From positions 61,427,840-61,491,839 of the forward strand of contig CM063503.1 in assembly GCA_032207245.1 (NCBI GenBank): a stretch of 64,000 nucleotides of DNA, read 5' to 3'. The stretch is from Pardosa pseudoannulata (Eukaryota; Arthropoda; Arachnida; Araneae; Lycosidae). This document shows positions 33,691 to 44,834 of this stretch, one piece after another. Both the position numbers and the translations under genes were made by a program. The notes beneath the pieces are model-generated. The model did not search any database. It had not been told where the DNA came from and was given only the letters and a program-made list of their open reading frames with translations. Each line of letters opens with the position of its first letter. Position 1 is the first letter of the stretch.

Positions 33691-33719
33691 GCACGGATTT
33701 GAATCACAAGCTTAAACTC

Positions 33720-34672
33720 TTTTTTTTTCCATTATATTTTATACACATCTAACGGAAATTCAAAATTCATATGAAAATTATTTTTCCGTCTTAATGACGT
33801 TATTCTTCTTGACCATATATAAAGAAACCAAAAGAAGATATTTTGAAAATATTTTGTATCCTTTACTCTATTTACGAGTGCAGTAAATTCATAGATTTCA
33901 TGATTTCAAACAGTTTATAACTTAATAAATCCCCATCAACAATCGACCACGATGGAACTCAGGATTTATGGTAGCTAAGTACATTCAAACAGTTCTGTAA
34001 TTAGCGAAAATATTAATTTCTCATTAATTTATTGAAACTTCTTGGTTATTTAAAGAATTTAATCATTCCAATTATTATACGTGAGACCTACCTAGGTGTC
34101 CCTGTATAATTAAAAATCTCTTTCAGACATATCCAACTGGTGATCCTCAAAATCTTTTTTTTTTTTAAAAAGCAAAATACTCTACAGCTCTAGAGTGTTT
34201 TTCTTATGATATCCATAAAAAATAAGTACAAATATCGACTGGTATTTATATCCTCGCTTTATCTTCTGAGATTAAGCATTAACAAAGCTGATTGAGGACA
34301 TCCGTTCATTGGCTGATACAGGTGGTCAATCCAAAATATTTCATTTTTAAGTTTATATTTTTATTGCAGTATTAATTCTACTTTCTTTATGTTATGTTTT
34401 TCTCCTTGCTATTTGCAATATTGATCCACAAAATTTAAACGTTTCAAGTAAACAATTTTTTTTATTTATTTTTAATATTATTCTTTTATGCAATTGTAAA
34501 ATATATAATTTTATAACGGTTTTAAGTTATTTTGCTTACAATTTTAAAAGGCCATTTTTTATATTTTGATTCTTCACCTTCTTAAGTTTATTCTTATATT
34601 TAATACATACAAATAGTCACGAGTCTCCAGTAATGTATTTTATAACACGTATTTTATTATTCCATATTTATT
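33720..34672. other. AT-rich DNA, nothing recognised
   Basis: No gene or repeat boundary seen. Confidence 0.5.
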
Positions 34673-34675
34673 TTT

Positions 34676-34838
34676 ATGTTGAGTGGTAGAGCGCTGCTCT
34701 TTGGTACCGGAGTTTGTGGGTTTGAATCCCGCTGCTGGCATGGATGTTAGTAGCAGTTCGAATCGGTTTTAAGCATTAAACCAGTGTCTCATTAACCCTC
34801 GTAAGCAAAATAGTAGACCGTTTTAATTAAACTACATG
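34676..34838 (+). mobile_element. tRNA-derived SINE (family 1), diverged
   Basis: A-box region GAGTGGTAGAGCGC, B box GGGTTTGAATCCCGC, then the family 1 body 'GGCATGGATGTTAGTAGC... TAGACCG' and a worn AATTAAAC tail. Older than the copies at 627 and 4840. Confidence 0.8.
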
Positions 34839-34839
34839 T

Positions 34840-35695
34840 TATTATTTCATACTGGTACCACTTTCCTACATATAGTTTTTAAAAAGGTGAAAAAAAAATT
34901 CTAACTCCTGGACTGCAAGCTTCCTTAGCTCCTTCCCAACTTGGCTTTGCCATTGATTGCTTCAAAGTAAATCTGGACCTCTATCCTTAGGAAGCTTCAA
35001 GTTTTCCAGCTAAATAGAAGCTAAGGTTCAAGATTTTCTATCAAACACGAAAATATTAATCATATATGTAAATTTTAGGCAGTTTTGAAATTTATTTAAT
35101 GCACAAAATAATGTTTTGCGATTTTTGTAATGCTTATATATTAGATAATTTGTTTTATATTTCATGTAGTTTCCTCCAGTTGTGACTTTTTTTTAATATT
35201 ATATGCTTTTATTATTTCAATGTGATTTTTTTATATAAAGAGATAACAACCCCGATCTGAAAATAAAATCACCTCCGCTCTCCTGCCGAAAAAGTCGCCA
35301 AAAGTTAAAACACCCCTATCTGTATTGCTACATCATTTGACAGCAAGTATTAACGATGGGTATCCACCAGATGTCAGTGCTTAGGCTGTACTCAGACAGC
35401 ATGCACAAAACTTTGAATAGTACGCATACTTATGTACGCATGGCCACAATACAAAACCTACTTTGAATCTTGAACAGAATGTACGAAAGATAATTCTTAT
35501 GACGCATTATACAAAATATTTAAAAAAATTTAATATAATAGACGTAAAAGGTAGTAATGTGGTGTACACATCAGATTTTTTAAAATCTAAATTACTTTTG
35601 ATGACTATATTTTGGCGTTATTTTGATATATTTCCATTTTAATAACATGTTGAAATAAATAAAATCTTCTAAGTAAATTAATCACCAGAGAGAGT
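34840..35695. other. unassigned sequence
   Basis: 35240-35460 is GC-richer, with no open frame or element edge recognised. Confidence 0.4.
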
Positions 35696-35699
35696 TTAA

Positions 35700-35933
35700 C
35701 CCTTTCTTGGGCCATTTATTTCTCACTCCACGTTTCCAAACTTTCAAAACAGAACTGCTAATTTTATTCAATCGATCGAACAATTGATGACAGCGCAAAA
35801 CCGAAGTGGGAATCAGTCTTCCCGTCGTTTCAATAACAAGACCAATATATTATAATGGGTTTTGCGCTTCCCACAGGTGTATTTTGTAAGATCGTGTAGG
35901 TGGGAAGTAATCTTCCCACGGCCCACGAAAGGG
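35700..35933. mobile_element. TTAA-flanked piggyBac-like MITE, 234 bp
   Basis: TTAA at 35696-35699 and 35934-35937. Ends CCCTTTCTTGGGCC and, in complement, CCCTTTCGTGGGCC (one mismatch in 14). Subterminal palindrome GTGGGAAGTAATCTTCCCAC near the right end, with a related GTGGGAATCAGTCTTCCC inside. No coding sequence. Confidence 0.9.
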
Positions 35934-35939
35934 TTAAAA

Positions 35940-36540
35940 TATGATATCAGATAGTAGAATTTATCTTGCTTTTTGACCATACTTTCCTGATTTATTTCAT
36001 TTTATCAACTTTAATTTGAAATATTTCTTTCATTTTGAAGTAATTTGTGCCTTTTTTATTTATATAAATTTTAGACACCAATTTAACTCCTATATAATGC
36101 AATATTGGACTTGATTAGCAATGAAAATTTCAAAATAAAACATTCTCTTTCTCAACAAAATTGTTCAGATGAGCCAGAAATAAAAAGTATTTTTCAGGCA
36201 CATCAGATTCCGTATTACTTGTATATCAAGGGGTTAAGTCAAAATAGTTTGTGCAGCTAAATATAAAATCAATGCCTCAAACGGGAATACCAGTTGATCC
36301 CTCACCTGAACGGGATAATTTTTATCTACCAGCGCAAAGAGAGCAAAAGAAGGAGCGGAAGGTGATGTTGACAGTAACGGACGAAAAAACCGCAAAATTT
36401 TAATCCTCGATTCAGAGAAAAAGTGTGGAAAAAAGACAGTAACGGAAACTTACTCATTCTCAACGAAAGGCAAGACTCTCGCCTATGACATCAGAGGCCT
36501 AAAGAAAAAAAAAATAGATCGGTGAATGAAAACAAAAGTG
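35940..36540. other. unassigned sequence
   Basis: 36300-36540 is purine-rich and GC-richer. It leads into an hAT-like end at 36544-36562 and may be the remains of that element. No frame recognised. Confidence 0.35.
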
Positions 36541-36543
36541 GAC

Positions 36544-36562
36544 GGTAGGTTGCCGACCCCTG
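36544..36562. mobile_element. orphan hAT-type terminal repeat
   Basis: The complement reads CAGGGGTCGGCAACCTACC, matching the terminus of the hAT element at 41379-42261 (TAGGGGTCGGCAACC / CAGGGGTAGGCAAC). The partner end was not found in the window. Confidence 0.55.
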
Positions 36563-36827
36563 TTCCAAAAGGTGGTGGTGATCACGGGCGAATGGGAGTG
36601 AGGCGCAACTCTGTGACGTAATGGCACGAGAACGAATGGAAGCGAGGCGCAACAGGAGCAACTCATGGATCCTGAGAAAAGCTAGGAACTTAGAAGATTT
36701 ATTCTGTTCCGTTTCTAAAAAAAGAGTTTTACACTTATTTTATCCTACCAAGCAATAATAATGATTATTAAATGTGAAATTATCACAGAAGAGGGTTTGC
36801 GTTTTAGGGAAACGATTTTGATAATTA

Positions 36828-37743
36828 CAGAAGACGCCGCTTAATGTGATCGCGGTTAATGTTATCAAACTCTTATTGTTATCGAAATCACTTGGTCCCG
36901 ATTTTCTCTATTTATTTGTATGTAAAAATTATCGCTTTATGGGATCGTTACATCGGTTAATGTTATCAGTTTTTGAACCTCATTTTAACTGGCAAAGAAA
37001 TATTCACAATGTATTCAGAAGGAACCCAATCTTTTCTTTCCCTTCGCTGTTGTTTTAATTTCCGAGTATTAATCCCCTCTTTCCACCTAGGGAAATTGTG
37101 GAATGAACAAAGGAGTGTGTATTACAATTCCTGGAATTTTTCAGAAATAAACACACCCTGCTAGTGGTCAATGGTTAGATAAGCAGAAGGCAACCCATTC
37201 TTATCGGAACTGAAAGGAGCGTATTCACATTTTTATTCTTGAGCTCGCTTTACATGTAGCTTGTCATATATGGAATCCAGAAAGCGAAATGATTTAACAA
37301 TAAAACAAAAGATCGACATTTTAAATCGTTTATGAAAAGGTTACTAAAAAAATGATCCAGCGCAGAAAAACATTGCTGCAGCCCTTCTGAATTGCATTGA
37401 ATGTGTTGAAACGTGAGTACAATACCGCATCACTACCTTTATGACTTTAAAAAACAATAATTAGATTAAAGACAATTTATCAATGAGCTTCTAAGACTTA
37501 CTAAAGAAAATTGTAGGCAGTCAACAATTGATCCAATTTTTTTAATTATGTATAGTTAATTCTTATGTGTTTAAAGGATAATATAACAGTAACATAAATA
37601 TAAGGGTGAGTTTTCATCATTTATATTTTGAAATTTAGTACGTGTAGCTTAAGTGGGTAAATTTATCTAGTTTTGCATATCGTTTATTGTTATCAAATTC
37701 ACGGTGTAACCAAACTGATCACATTAAGCCGAAGCCCACCCTG
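36828..37743. mobile_element. pogo/Tigger-like element, internally deleted
   Basis: The ends carry CAG...GCTTAATGTGATC in inverted orientation (CAGAAGACGCCGCTTAATG at the left; complement of the right CAGGGTGGGCTTCGGCTTAA). Subterminal 'GTTATCAAACTC' / 'GTTATCAAATTC' motifs also pair. Inside is a relic of a pogo-type transposase N-terminus (37270-37415). At 916 bp it is less than half the usual autonomous length. Confidence 0.65.
37270..37415 (+). pseudogene. pogo/Tigger transposase N-terminal fragment
   Basis: From the ATG at 37270 the frame reads MESRKRNDLTIKQKIDILNR, the CENP-B-type N-terminal helix-turn-helix start shared by pogo/Tigger transposases ('KR..LTL.EK..II...'). Two stops follow within about ten codons ('L*KGY*KND') and a third at 37413. 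The second DNA-binding domain and the DDE catalytic core are missing. Non-functional. Confidence 0.65.
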
Positions 37744-37756
37744 TTCATTTTTTTCA

Positions 37757-37805
37757 TAAAGAATTTGGTTTGGGGCAACAACTATCTGCATTTTGCAACA
37801 CGAAT
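37757..37805 (-). mobile_element. short SINE 3' fragment
   Basis: 'TTTGGTTTGGGGCAAC... CATTTTGCAACACGA' resembles the family 1 3' end. Confidence 0.5.
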
Positions 37806-37879
37806 TTTTCATAAAAGAAATTGTTTATTGGTTTCAACTAATAGCTTTCATTCATCATTATATATATTAGCAAATAGCT

Positions 37880-39326
37880 CATCATAAAATATCGGGATCA
37901 GTAAAATTTTCAATTTTTCAGAATTGTAAAGTAAACGCTATGTGGCTGCAAAAAAAAAATGGTTTGTTTTTTAGTCTGAAAATTATCTGGTACGAGCTAC
38001 AATAATTTGTTTATCTTTATCCTCTTCTACAGTCCTCCTCATACTGTGAAATGTAGTTTTAGAATCACGTTGAATTCATTTAGAAAAGAGAAATTAAAAG
38101 TTTTTTTCCTTAGCTAAATCAAAACTATCGTTAAGCGTTCTTCCAATTAATTTTTTGCCACAGTCATTAATGGAAATAAAGGAATGAAACTATCATTTCC
38201 ACTACATCTTGGAGGTAGATAGAATTTGTTGTTAATACCGGTGATAAAATTTTCGTTGCAACAAAAAATAATCAATGTTTAAATTTAAAATTATTACATA
38301 TGTACCTAATCTATTACCTAACCCAAATATAAAAGAAAATTATTTACGTAATATTTCAGTTTAATGATAAAACGTCTAAAAATAATGCAGAAGATATTTA
38401 AATAATTTAACCCTCTCAGTGGAACACACCGAGGAAAAAAAAGTCTCCAAAAATACTCTAAGGATTTGCTGTGTCAGTGGCCAAAGCGTTCTATGTTTTT
38501 TTACATCACACTTAGTCGACTAGAATGGAATACGGGAAATCCACCCTCGTTATTTTTCCTTTACTTACGGTTATAAATAGATATTTAAATAAATATTATA
38601 GATTGTTAATTTTTAATACACATAAAGTTCGTCAAATTCTCGAAGATAATCATTCCATAAGAAATAATGGATTCTAAAAGTACAAAATAAAATATTCTTT
38701 GAGAAACATTTATATTTTTTTTTACGAAAGTCACCCAAGTTATATTTAAGGTGGTGCAATTAGAAATACATCTATTAACGCAAACGAAAATATTTCGAAA
38801 TAGAGATTTACAAAACCATGAAAAGCTATCAGCGTCAGGGGGTAGAGGTGCAGTTTCCAAACAATCGACTTGACCCTCCTACCGCAAAATTCCATGGGGG
38901 AAAGCACTGGCAGAAATGTACATAACATCCATTTTCCGAGCTTTTTTGGAGGTCGAAAATTGTACGTGACAACCGTTTTGAAGACATCATCGGTTTGGCG
39001 GAATTGTACTTGCGAACCGCTTAGAGGGTTAAACTACAAAATGATTAAATGAGATGGTTGAAGGAATGACGCCTGAATGCTAGATAAAAAATGTTATTTT
39101 TACCTATTTATTATGTGACAAATTGATAACTTTAATCGCCGGCTCTTAACCGGGGCTTGAGATAATGGTATTAAATGCTAGAAAAGGGGGAAGGGTGGAT
39201 TTCGAACTTTGCTAACCCTAACTCGTCAAGAATCCAATATGAATCCCCCTATTCATTTGAGGTACAACCGCTTCATAAATTCGGGGACAGACGGACAGAT
39301 AACTAAGGCTATTATTATGTAAGAGA
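37880..39326 (-). mobile_element. Helitron-type element interrupted by a TTAA MITE
   Basis: On the minus strand the 5' end is A|TCTCTTACATAATAATAGCC at 39326. The body aligns with the copy at 2756-3412 throughout ('TTAACCGGGG...', 'AATTGATAACTTTAATCGCC', 'AGAATTGTAAAG'). The 3' hairpin/CTAG near 37880 is degraded. The MITE 38411-39028 sits at a TTAA that is single in the other copies. Confidence 0.7.
38411..39028. mobile_element. TTAA-flanked element, family Y, copy 1, 618 bp
   Basis: TTAA at 38407-38410 and 39029-39032. Ends CCCTCTCAGTGG and, in complement, CCCTCTAAGCGG. Same family, inverted, as 47403-47983 ('GGTCAAAAATTGTAC', 'TTTGGCGGAATTGTAC', 'CTTATGGAATGAT'). The minus-strand frames at 38606-38928 lie inside it. 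They are not shared as open frames with copy 2 and lack transposase motifs. Confidence 0.88.
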
Positions 39327-39744
39327 TTAAACCATTTTGAGGGGCTATATACAAGTCAAATTTGATCTAATGTTGTCAGTAGAAAATATCTGATATGATA
39401 GAATAAAGTTTAAAAACTAAAATATTAACTGTTATCAAAGGGCACAAATAATATTATATTATTTACAGATCTTCATCTAAATATTGTCCCCCCCCAAATA
39501 AGAATGGCATACTGATTTCGATCATAACTTACAGTTTGGTAGCATATTTTATTTATGAGTAGATGTTAGTAGATAATAAGTAATGCGAAGGAATAATGTT
39601 TTAAAATTTAAAATTAACTGTAATTTAGGGCATAAATATTGTTTTTTTTTTCTATTTATCACATTTGTAAAATATTTTAAATATTTTTATAACATATAAC
39701 GATTTTCAGTGTGACTGAGATTTTAGTAATAGTATTTCCCTTAA

Positions 39745-39893
39745 CCCATTAACGCCCAAATTATTTTTGGCGATGCATGCTTTGTCTTGCCCCCTGTGCA
39801 GTGTGGAATGGGTAGAGCACCTAAAAGCTAGTTTCCTACACTACGTTTAGCGATCTAAAAATAGATCACTTTGCGCTAATGGGTTAAGAGTAA
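39745..39893. mobile_element. TTAA-flanked piggyBac-like MITE, 149 bp
   Basis: TTAA at 39741-39744 and 39894-39897. Ends CCCATTAACGCCC and, in complement, CCCATTAGCGCAA. Subterminal palindrome GATCTAAAAATAGATC near the right end. The second unit of the tandem duplication has one TTAA and no element (40843-40846). Confidence 0.92.
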
Positions 39894-40842
39894 AATTTAC
39901 TATGGGAAGATTATGAAATTAAAAATACCTTCTAAATAAAAAATAAAATTGTGCTTTTTGAATCTAAGATATATACCTAGAATATAAATGTACTGAATAT
40001 CAACTAAGCCAAAACTATAAATTTTAACAGATTTTAGCTATGAGTGCAGTATAACTACTAAACTTTCTCAATAGATCTCAATAGATCTAAATAGACCGAA
40101 AACTATTTAATTTTTTAAACAACTTTTCGTATTTTATGTTGAAATATATATGCAAATATATAAATAGAAATATATAAATAACAACCATAAGATTTTTGTA
40201 AAAAAAAAAATATATTTTTTAGTGGATATTTTTATAACAGTATCGTAAATGTGAAAAATCAAATAGAAATTGCAGTATACAATTTTAATTTTTTCCTGAT
40301 TGATTTCGAACTTTGCTAACCCTAACTCGTCAAGAATCCAATATGAATCCCCCTATTCATTTGAGGTACAACCGCTTCATAAATTCGGGGACAGACGGAC
40401 AGATAACTAAGGCTATTATTATGTAAGAGATTAAACCATTTTGAGGGGCTATATACAAGTCAAATTTGATCTAATGTTGTCAGTAGAAAATATCTGATAT
40501 GATAGAATAAAGTTTAAAAACTAAAATATTAACTGTTATCAAAGGGCACAAATAATATTATATTATTTACAGATCTTCATCTAAATATTGTCCCCCCCCA
40601 AATAAGAATGGCATACTGATTTCGATCATAACTTACAGTTTGGTAGCATATTTTATTTATGAGTAGATGTTAGTAGATAATAAGTAATGCGAAGGAATAA
40701 TGTTTTAAAATTTAAAATTAACTGTAATTTAGGGCATAAATATTGTTTTTTTCCTATTTATCACATTTGTAAAATATTTTAAATATTTTTATAACATATA
40801 ACGATTTTCAGTGTGACTGAGATTTTAGTAATAGTATTTCCC

Positions 40843-40846
40843 TTAA
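40843..40846. other. unoccupied TTAA site paralogous to the MITE at 39745
   Basis: 'AGTAATAGTATTTCCCTTAA' followed by 'GAGTAAAATTTACTATGGG' is uninterrupted here and split by the 149-bp element in unit 1. Confidence 0.92.
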
Positions 40847-41378
40847 GAGTAAAATTTACTATGGGAAGATTATAAAATTAAATATACCTTCTAAATAAAA
40901 AATAATATTGTGCTTTTTGAATCTAAAATGTATACCTAGAATATAAAATGTACTGAATATCAACTAAGCCAAAACTATAAATTTTAACAGATTTTAGCTA
41001 TGAGTGCAGTATAACTACTAAACTTTCTCAATAGATCTCAAAAGAACGAAAATTATTTAATTTTTTAAACAACTTTTCGTATTTTATATTGAAATATATA
41101 AACAAATATATAAATAGAAATATATAAATAACAACCATAAGATTTTTGTAAACAAAAAATATATTTTTTTAGTGGATAAATTTATAATTGTATCGTAAAT
41201 GTGAAAAATCAAAGAGAAATTGCAGTATACAGTTTTAATTTTTTCCTGATTGATTTCGAACTTTGCTAACCCTAACTCGTCAAGAATCCAATATGAATCC
41301 CCCTATTCATTTCAGGTACAACCGCTTCGTAAATTCGGGAACAGACGGACAGATAACTAAGGCTATTATTATATAGGG

Positions 41379-42261
41379 TAGGGGTCGGCAACCTGTTTGT
41401 TCTTAAGGGTGCAATACTAAATTTGAAAATCACCAAGGGCGCATATTTTACAGATAATCAACAGGTATAAATAGGCATAAAAATAAAACAGATTTTTTAT
41501 AACTTTATTTTGTTGGTGTCATACATAATGATACATAGAGTTCAGTGTGAATCTTGGGTGTCGATATTTTCAGCTAATTTCTTATAATTGGGGCTATATT
41601 TAGAGTTCCCGGTCCTTAAACAATTGTATAAATGTGAGTCATTAAGCTTTGTTCGGTATTTTGATTTCAAATTTTTCATATTTGAGAACAAAGACTCGCA
41701 ATTGTATATTGCACAATATGAATAAATTTTTAACGCACATTTCCTTAAATTAGGATACTTATTTTCACCGACTAAATTTCAAAACATTTTATCATTACTA
41801 TGTGCTTTTAAAATAATATCATTTTGCATGTTTATTATTTTTAATTCTAGGATATTATGAAGCTCGAAATACACTGAAACTAATTCAAGGACATCATCTT
41901 CAGTAACATTGAATGGATTTATGAAAAATCTTAGAACGGGTTCTAATGCTGCAAAATCGTCAAATCTAGAAGAAAACTCTTCTATTAGCTTATCTATAAT
42001 TTCTAAATATGATGTAGCAGTAAAACTTTCGTTATTCAAATTTAAACTCTCAACAGTATGTTTTTGTATTTGGGATATGTGATAATGATTTTTCAATAGA
42101 TTGGATTTCAACAACACTAACTTGCATTTGAATGTCCTAAACTCAACTGGCTACTTGCTGTATATCGCCGTTTGACAAGAGTAAGTAAATCGCTCTGACT
42201 ATCATACATTTACATTAGTCCAGTGAGGGCGCATTAAAAATCGCCGCGTTGCCTACCCCTG
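41379..42261. mobile_element. hAT element (internally deleted) with exact 8-bp target duplication
   Basis: Ends TAGGGGTCGGCAACC and, in complement, CAGGGGTAGGCAACG. ATATAGGG flanks both sides exactly (41371-41378, 42262-42269). The target was the 5' terminus of a Helitron copy: removing the insert restores a TCCCCTATATAATAATAGCC end on the minus strand. 883 bp, with the C-terminal part of a transposase on the minus strand. Confidence 0.92.
41542..42159 (-). pseudogene. hAT transposase, C-terminal third, one internal stop
   Basis: Minus-strand frame beginning after a stop near 42160. It contains 'FRTFKCKLVLLKSNLLKNHY', then 'FDDFAALEPVLRFFINPFN', a stop (TGA, 41779-41781) and, in the same frame, 'NLVGENKYPNLRKCALKIYS', 'YNCESLFSNMKNLKSKYRTK' and 'LNDSHLYNCLRTG', ending TGA at 41542. 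These match the Charlie-like hAT C-terminal/dimerisation region ('FW..V....YP.LR..A', 'CES.FS.MK..KSKYR..L.D.HL'). The TGA replaces the Trp expected in 'FW'. The N-terminal zinc finger and most of the catalytic domain are deleted, so this copy cannot act alone. Confidence 0.85.
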
Positions 42262-42299
42262 ATATAGGGGATAGTTTAAGATTTTCATAGAAATAAACG

Positions 42300-42480
42300 T
42301 TTTATACGTCGCCTTGATTGTATATTGGTTAGGTTATTGTGCTCCCGACCCAATGGAGTTGGGTACGATCCTTGAGTAAGGTTTGGATCGAGTTGGTATT
42401 TACGATGTCCATTCATAGGGAGCGAAGCTGTTCTAACTATTTCGTGATCCCACAGTAAAAAAGGCATTCAAAATCAGTGG
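42300..42480 (+). mobile_element. possible tRNA-like SINE of another family
   Basis: 'TATTGGTTAGGTTATTGTGC' and 'GTTGGGTACGATCCTTGAG' are spaced like A and B boxes, followed by a unique body. No second copy was found in the window to define its ends. Confidence 0.35.
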
Positions 42481-42769
42481 CTTTGTATGGTGAATGCTAT
42501 CCATAAAGGTAAGTGCCACGCACTGGAAAAAAATGTATTCCTTTTGTGCAGTTTTAAAAAATTCATACAGTGTTCTCAGATGCTGTTTTCCTAAGGCTAA
42601 TTTTAAGATAAAGAAAGCATAAAAGTTCGTAGAAGAAGCATCAAGGAATTTTAGAGGTTATTGTTTCTCATGCCACTTGGACAAACCAAGCAAGACTCAG
42701 TCTGCAGGCTCTCGTATTAAAGCCAATAGGTGCACCTTTCGTTTTTAATGGGCACCATTAAGGTAAAAG

Positions 42770-42916
42770 AACGACTTTGCTCATGTAGGTCCTCGCAATT
42801 TTGAAGCAGGGACCAAGCAGAAGACCCATAGGCTTGGCCTGTCGCCCCTATAGGTATTAATTGAAAACTTAAAGGATACTGTAACCAAGAACATATTTTA
42901 CGTGCCCCAGTCACCT
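42770..42916 (-). mobile_element. SINE family 2, copy lacking its tRNA head
   Basis: Shares 'GCTCATGTAGGTCCTCGCAA', 'GCAGGGACCAAGCAGAA' and 'ATATTTTACGTGCCCCAGT' with the copy at 43256-43495. The head-proximal part is missing; the MITE at 42921 starts at that point. Confidence 0.75.
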
Positions 42917-42920
42917 TTAA

Positions 42921-43250
42921 CCCTTTAACGTGCATGCTCGAGTTGACTCGAGCGCTCTAAACTGGACAAACTGTGCACACTAGAGAGAATTCGAACTTCG
43001 TTGTACTTTATGTTGCTATAATTTTTCACACTCGAATACAATCGAGAATTGAAAATAACAATGTGAAAGCAGAAAAAAAACAATCGTTTTTTGATATTTA
43101 TCATTTATATGGGATTGTAAGCTATAACACTTATTCAAGTATAAAATATTTTTTTTCTAAATTCAACGTTCTAAATTGTGTTTTTTACATTAAAAAATTG
43201 ATTTTTTTGGCCGGCCTTTAAAAAAAAACAAAAAACTGTGTGTTAAGGGG
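42921..43250. mobile_element. TTAA-flanked piggyBac-like MITE, 330 bp
   Basis: TTAA at 42917-42920 and 43251-43254. Ends CCCTTTAACGTGCAT and, in complement, CCCCTTAACACACAG. Subterminal palindrome GCTCGAGTTGACTCGAGC near the left end. It lies between two tandem family 2 SINE copies. The plus-strand frame 42973-43221 is inside it, AT-rich and unrecognised. Confidence 0.85.
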
Positions 43251-43255
43251 TTAAC

Positions 43256-43495
43256 GATGCTCATGTAGGTCCTCGCAATTTTGAAGCAGGGACCAAGCAG
43301 AATACCTCTAGTCTTGGCCTTCCACCCCCAGAGGCATTAATTGAGAACCTGGAGGAATTGTGACCACGAGCATATTTTACGTGCCCCAGTAGCCCTTGAG
43401 AAACACGGTGGATCTTAGGCCGGCTTGGATTCCGAACCCGCAACCTTTCACTTACGAGATCGTTGCCTATGCCGACTAAGCTACCACGACTCATT
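43256..43495 (-). mobile_element. SINE family 2, full copy
   Basis: On the minus strand the head has an A box (CGTGGTAGCTTAGTCGG) and a B box (GGTTGCGGGTTCGGA), then the body shared with 42770-42916, ending GACCTACATGAGCAT. No obvious target duplication because a second copy and a MITE adjoin its tail. Confidence 0.8.
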
Positions 43496-43499
43496 TTAG

Positions 43500-44262
43500 A
43501 GGTATTTCATTATATGGAATATATTTCATTCCTGTTTCTGAATGATTTCTTTGCAAAAATAGCAGTAATATTTTTTTTTATCAGGGACAGAAAAATATTA
43601 CCCAAATAAATCTCAAATTTATTAATAACCTTCTCATATAAATCTGAAATTTCATTGCCTAAAATTAGCTCTAAAATATTCTTCTGACAATACAGTGAAA
43701 TAATTATTTCTTTAGTTGAGAATTTTTTGTTTCTTAATTTGTTATTCAAACAATAATCTAATAAATATCATGACTAAGTTGGAGAACTTTTCTGTACGTT
43801 GACGAAGTCATTTCGTATGGTCATTTTTTATATTTGATCAACGAAAAATTACTCTTTTTTACCATAATCATTTAAATACACCCATGCTTCACTGCATTAG
43901 CACAACTTTTTATGTATCAACAGCTAAAGGTTTTTCATATCCTTTTAACTGTTACAATCTGGCAAGAGCAGGTGATTTTTATGCAGTCATATCATCTTTT
44001 AACTTAAAAATTTCATGAACGATTCTACTTATAGAGCCAAAAATCATTCCTAGTTTTGATATAATAAATTTTTGAGTAGAAGGATTCTCTTTAATATTTC
44101 AAACTTTATTTTCTTGATATTGGCTCGCATTTTAACAGCCTTAGGATGCGGCTGTGTACTCATTTTGTCATTTTTTTTTCAGTTAAGCTGATTTTCCATT
44201 CAAATTTATTATATTGAAAATATCTTTATTTGAAAGATAATAACCTCAATTTTTACCCTACT
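43500..44262. other. AT-rich DNA, nothing recognised
   Basis: No gene or repeat boundary seen. Confidence 0.45.
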
Positions 44263-44271
44263 TTATAATAT

Positions 44272-44834
44272 TGTAACTTATTTAGCCTCTAAACTAAAGT
44301 TCACAGGTACTTAGGGAGACCTCACAAGACAACTAGTGCAATTACATTTCCTTTATGAAGTTTTCTTGGATGAAATTGGTATACACAATGTATATATACA
44401 ATATTCCCCAGGATGGAGTTCCTCTACTACCGATATCAGATGTAGAAACCCGTTGTTCTTCTGCTGCTTATTTCCGAGATGAAGCTTATCACCCCCTATT
44501 ATTTTTCTGGTAATTTGGCAGCAAAAGGAAGAGAAACCTTATCTTCTAAGACTCTGGTCGTCTAACAATCAAGACTTGGCTGACAGCCCGAAGTCCACAA
44601 AAATTATGTCGCCTAGTGACTCACACCAAAACTTTCCATTCTCTAAAGGGGTGGACACATCGCTTTTCAAGTGACGCCCGGTTCCAAAATGCAAAAAGCC
44701 CTAGCTCCCCGAAATGACGTCGGATAAACATGATATCACTCATTTTCTCATAAGCTGGGGAGTTTCGGTGGACGGTCAATATGCCTCGATATTAATTTGC
44801 ATCGGCCAGCCATCAGGGCGGGACCACTATTATG
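44272..44834. mobile_element. GC-richer insertion-like block with 9-bp flanking repeats
   Basis: 563 bp, much GC-richer than its surroundings, flanked by TTATAATAT at 44263-44271 and 44835-44843. The left edge TGTAACTTATTTAGCC resembles an LTR terminus, but the right edge does not give the matching CA, and no clear terminal inverted repeat is present. LTR or Mutator-like remnant are both possible; the flanking repeats are AT-rich and could be chance. Confidence 0.35.

Larger units (their letters stand above)
39198..41378. repeat. tandem duplication of ~950 bp (two full units plus a partial)
   Basis: 'GATTTCGAACTTTGCTAACC' starts at 39198, 40302 and 41252. The first interval (1104 bp) exceeds the second (950 bp) by 154, about the length of the MITE 39745-39893 plus its TTAA. 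Each unit begins with about 128 bp of Helitron 5' end and ends with a piece of family X. The third repeat is cut by the hAT element at 41379. Confidence 0.92.

Noticed and set aside
36228..36237. AAGGGGTTAAG as the right end of a TTAA MITE
   Set aside because: No left partner with TTAACCCC was found between 35940 and this point.
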